A DNA stretch of 23,770 nt. Source: a virus. Positions 21,929 to 23,770 of this stretch are shown one piece after another; position 1 is the stretch's first letter; every line of letters begins with the position of its first letter. Below the pieces are notes generated by a model, which saw only the letters and a list, made by a program, of their open reading frames with translations, did not search any database and was not told the DNA's origin. The stretch lies in the IMG/VR virus record IMGVR_UViG_3300010430_000454, positions 1-23,770 of that record. The stretch is one strand, 5' to 3'. A program made the position numbers and the translations under genes.

Positions 21929-22464
21929 TTCGAACAGAAGTTATAAAAAACTTCTTGGATGATCCTGATAAGTGGAATAACTATATTAGTGGATTGTTGA
22001 CTCAGGACAAGAACAACTTCGCACTGAATTTGTTCTGGGATCAATCTCTACATGAAAAGGGAGTCTCTGTTCCGAATCCTATACTGATACATCGTGTGCC
22101 AGATAGTGTTCGACAAGAACTGACTCATGAAATAAATTTGAAACTAATTGAAAGGGGTATCGATGATCTAGAAGTAGAAAATATGATATTCCATTTAATG
22201 ACCAATGGATCTTGGATCAATTGGCACAGAGATATATCAAAGGAACGTGAAGGTGCGATTACTGTATATCTCAACACCGAATGGGATATTGATAATGGTG
22301 GTGACTTCATTTACAAGACTGATTTCGATCAGATGCAAAGGTTGACCCCATCATTCAATACTGCAATGTTTATCAGGGGAGAGGTGGATCACAGAACCAC
22401 ACCAGTGATCGGACACCACCTGAGAAAAACTTTGCAAGTTTGGTTGAAAAAGCTTGACAAGTGA
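21925..22464 (+). CDS. 2OG-Fe(II) oxygenase (prolyl-hydroxylase type)
   Basis: 179 aa. The C-terminal two thirds show a full facial triad: H101-x-D103 (INWHRDISKEREGAITVYLN) and H156 (GEVDHRTTPV), with R167 (HHLRKTLQVW) placed to bind 2-oxoglutarate. GGDFIY after the strand is typical of prolyl-4-hydroxylase-like members. The substrate could be protein or nucleic acid. It overlaps gp46 by ATGA, so it is translated with the recombination nuclease. Its final L-D-K codons carry the -35 of the clamp promoter. The family call is good, the function open. Confidence 0.85.
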   Translation: MIRTEVIKNFLDDPDKWNNYISGLLTQDKNNFALNLFWDQSLHEKGVSVPNPILIHRVPDSVRQELTHEINLKLIERGIDDLEVENMIFHLMTNGSWINWHRDISKEREGAITVYLNTEWDIDNGGDFIYKTDFDQMQRLTPSFNTAMFIRGEVDHRTTPVIGHHLRKTLQVWLKKLDK

Positions 22465-22482
22465 ACGTCATGGTGTTATTAT
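22454..22482 (+). promoter_or_regulatory. Extended -10 sigma70 promoter for the clamp gene gp45
   Basis: TTGACA (22454-22459), 17-base spacer, TATTAT (22477-22482) with TGT before the -10. The -35 lies in the last codons of the oxygenase gene. The expected start near 22489 gives a leader of about 29 bases that includes AAGG. Confidence 0.88.
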
Positions 22483-22517
22483 GTGTGTAATGTTTAATTT
22501 TAATGAAGGTATAAATT

Positions 22518-23195
22518 ATGGAACTATCTGATCGTACTCTGGCAGTACTTAAAAACTTCGCCAACATCAACTCAAATATCGTCTTTCGTGAAGGTAACGA
22601 GTTGAAAACTATCTCAGTCGCAAAGAACATTCTTGCGAAGGCGACTCTGGATGAGTCTATTCCCCAAGAGTTTGGGGTCTATGACTTGAATGAATTCTTG
22701 AATGTGTTGAGTCTGGTTGAAAATCCTTCTCTTCGATTCGAGGATAACTGTGTAGTAGTCTCTGACTCTACTGGTTTGAGGGGTAACCGATACTTCTTCT
22801 CTGACATCGACATGTTGTCTGCACCTAGCAAAGACGTGATCATGCCAGAACCGGAAGTTAAATTTACTCTAGATACTGACACCTTGAGCAGAATTAAACG
22901 TGCTGCATCTGTACTTGGTCATGACTCTATTAGTATTACCCCAGACGGTGGTAGTATTAAGTTGACAGTCGTGGACAACGAAGATGCGACTTCGAATAGT
23001 TTCTTCTCTCTGGTAGAGGGTGAGTTCCAAGAAGGGGTTGATTTTAACTTCGTCCTGAACGTGAACAACTTGAAAGTAGTGAATGAAGATTTTGACGTGG
23101 GTATCTCATCCAAGTTAATCTCTAATTTCAAATCAAAACAATCTGAAATAGAGTACTTTATTGCACTCGAAAAATCATCAACATTTGGAGTATAA
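22518..23195 (+). CDS. 45: DNA polymerase sliding clamp gp45 homologue
   Basis: 225 aa (T4 gp45 is 228). Trimeric ring that tethers the polymerase to DNA and, in T4, activates late transcription with gp55 and gp33. N-terminal LSDRTLAVLKNFANINSNIVF and ELKTISVAKNILAKATLDES, then FGVYDLNEFLNVLSLVENPSLRF, and the C-terminal NVNNLKVVNEDFDVGISSKLISNFK followed by YFIALEKSS match the family. Own host-type promoter, with AAGG eight bases before the ATG. TATAAATT just before the ATG is not a usable late box. A gene for the clamp loader (44/62) does not follow within the window. Confidence 0.94.
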   Translation: MELSDRTLAVLKNFANINSNIVFREGNELKTISVAKNILAKATLDESIPQEFGVYDLNEFLNVLSLVENPSLRFEDNCVVVSDSTGLRGNRYFFSDIDMLSAPSKDVIMPEPEVKFTLDTDTLSRIKRAASVLGHDSISITPDGGSIKLTVVDNEDATSNSFFSLVEGEFQEGVDFNFVLNVNNLKVVNEDFDVGISSKLISNFKSKQSEIEYFIALEKSSTFGV

Positions 23196-23196
23196 G

Positions 23197-23415
23197 ATGA
23201 GTAATAAAACTGAAAAGACTGAACCTGTAGTAGATGAGCGCCTTGCGGTATTGCAAGACCTTGCGAACCGTGTGTCTCGTTCTACTGTCGCAGTAATTGA
23301 TACTGTGGTTCAACGTGGTGGATTCAAAGGAGAGGAACTCTCTACCATTGGTCAACTTCGTGATCAAGCTATTGAAGCAATTCAATTAGTTGAACAGTTA
23401 CAGGGCGACCAGTAA
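23197..23415 (+). CDS. 72-aa helical protein after gp45, unknown function
   Basis: Start chosen at ATG 23197, one base after the gp45 stop and six bases after GGAG; a longer reading from 23161 would run inside gp45. The protein is helical and charged: ERLAVLQDLANRVSRSTVAV, then GGFKGEELSTIGQLRDQAIE and LVEQLQ. No family recognised. Its position after the clamp recalls T4 rpbA (45.2 region) only by place, not by sequence. The TAA is followed at once, in the same frame, by the TTG of the next open frame. Confidence 0.8.
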   Translation: MSNKTEKTEPVVDERLAVLQDLANRVSRSTVAVIDTVVQRGGFKGEELSTIGQLRDQAIEAIQLVEQLQGDQ

Positions 23416-23595
23416 TTGGTTCGTGTTGTATACAAACACTGGAAGTCGGGTGAACTACTGGAGGTTATCGGAGAGATGCCTCCACAGTTTAATAACGATA
23501 TCAGTGATCGTTTCGTGGTGAAGACTCCTAGTGGTCATTATGAGGATGTCATAAAGTCTACTGTAGTCCGTGTCGAAGCGGATTCAGTTACATGA
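23416..23595 (+). CDS. 59-aa small protein with TTG start, unknown function
   Basis: Open frame of 59 codons directly after the TAA of the 72-aa gene and in the same frame. The only upstream start is TTG 23416; ATG at codon 21 would leave a 39-residue remnant. The sequence (VRVVYKHWKSGELLEVIGEM, then ISDRFVVKTPSGHYEDVIKS, ending TVVRVEADSVT) alternates beta strands and looks like a small barrel, so it is probably real protein. No clear Shine-Dalgarno; translation may rely on coupling to, or readthrough of, the TAA. It ends ten bases before the first tRNA. Confidence 0.6.
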   Translation: MVRVVYKHWKSGELLEVIGEMPPQFNNDISDRFVVKTPSGHYEDVIKSTVVRVEADSVT

Positions 23596-23604
23596 TTGGG
23601 AATG

Positions 23605-23680
23605 CGACCTATGGTGAAACTGGATATCATACGAGTCTTCTAAACTTGGGTTCAGGGTTCGAGTCCTTGTAGGTCGGCCA
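23605..23680 (+). tRNA. tRNA-Arg, anticodon TCT
   Basis: 76 bases with a full cloverleaf: acceptor CGACCTA / TAGGTCG, D-stem GTGA / TCAT, anticodon stem CGAGT / ACTTG with loop CTTCTAA (anticodon TCT at 23639-23641), variable GGTT, T-stem CAGGG / CCTTG with loop TTCGAGT, discriminator G and encoded CCA. Several stem pairs are G-T. It reads AGA and AGG. Confidence 0.92.
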
Positions 23681-23691
23681 ATCAATTAACT

Positions 23692-23766
23692 GCCTCCGTA
23701 GTTTAACGGATAAAACAGTGCGCTACGAACGCACAACTCGTGGTTCGATTCCATGCGGGGGCACCA
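23692..23766 (+). tRNA. tRNA-Arg, anticodon ACG
   Basis: 75 bases with a full cloverleaf: acceptor GCCTCCG / CGGGGGC (one T-G pair), D-stem GTTT / AAAC, anticodon stem GTGCG / CGCAC with loop CTACGAA (anticodon ACG at 23725-23727), variable AACT, T-stem CGTGG / CCATG with loop TTCGATT, discriminator A and encoded CCA. It reads CGT, and with host A34-to-inosine editing also CGC and CGA. It lies 11 bases after the first Arg tRNA. Confidence 0.93.
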
Positions 23767-23770
23767 ATCA

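Noticed and set aside
21451-22044. 197-codon open frame on the - strand over gp46
   Set aside because: Antisense to the conserved gp46 ATPase motifs; no start signals; the sequence resembles no protein.
22510-22517. TATAAATT as a late box for gp45
   Set aside because: It directly touches the ATG and has an imperfect last base; the bases serve as the spacer between AAGG and ATG. A good sigma70 promoter lies upstream.
1-23770. CRISPR arrays, insertion sequences, integrase or attachment sites
   Set aside because: No array-like spaced repeats, transposase, integrase or terminal inverted repeats seen. The tRNAs are complete phage tRNAs without nearby partial copies.

Overview
The window is a continuous piece of a T4-like myovirus genome. 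Every gene I accept lies on the + strand, and they are packed tightly with TAATG, ATGA and TGATG overlaps. Protein sequences of the structural and replication genes align by eye with T4 gp14, 15, 16, 17, 18, 19, 20, 67, 21, 22, 23, UvsY, UvsW, 55, 47, 46 and 45. Gene sizes and order (small acidic core gene, gp22 with a long acidic linker, 452-aa gp23, then UvsY-UvsW-55-47-46-45) look more like the marine exo-T4/cyanophage-type relatives than coliphage T4. No photosynthesis gene is visible and the host cannot be named. The strong TTGACA/TATAAT-type promoters fit a bacterium with an ordinary housekeeping sigma factor.

Layout. 1-4166: end of the neck gene gp14 (cut by the window edge), gp15, and terminase gp16 and gp17. 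4180-6650: late promoter, sheath gp18, tube gp19, terminator. 6667-11916: portal gp20, core gp67, late promoter, a small gp68-position gene, protease gp21, scaffold gp22, capsid gp23, strong terminator. 11986-12883: an exported acidic protein and a lipoprotein-like HExxH protein, separated by a terminator and a late promoter. 12883-16877: a second tube-fold protein, an oxygenase-like protein, UvsY, UvsW, a 2OG-Fe(II) oxygenase-like protein and a possible LSm-type protein. 16932-23195: a nucleotidyltransferase, late sigma gp55, two small genes, gp47, a Mom-like DNA-modification gene, a small CxxC protein, gp46, another 2OG-Fe(II) oxygenase and clamp gp45. 23197-23766: two small genes and two Arg tRNAs. 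No gap between genes exceeds about 140 bases.

How it works together. Three perfect TATAAATA boxes are late promoters, and the factors expected to read them (gp55, helped by clamp gp45) are encoded here behind host-type sigma70 promoters. That matches a T4-style early-to-late switch. gp46/47 with UvsY/UvsW form the recombination-dependent replication machinery. gp16/17/20/21/22/23/67 build and fill the head; gp14/15/18/19 build the neck and tail.

Most of the window is well-known T4-type biology. The less ordinary parts are a LamG-like domain inserted in the neck protein, the exported/HExxH pair next to the capsid gene, the Mom-like gene between gp47 and gp46, three oxygenase-like genes, a set of consensus promoters whose -35 boxes sit in the last codons or stop codon of the upstream genes, and two promoters so close to their ATGs that the mRNAs would be almost leaderless. 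I found no convincing new multi-gene system; the exported pair is the best candidate.
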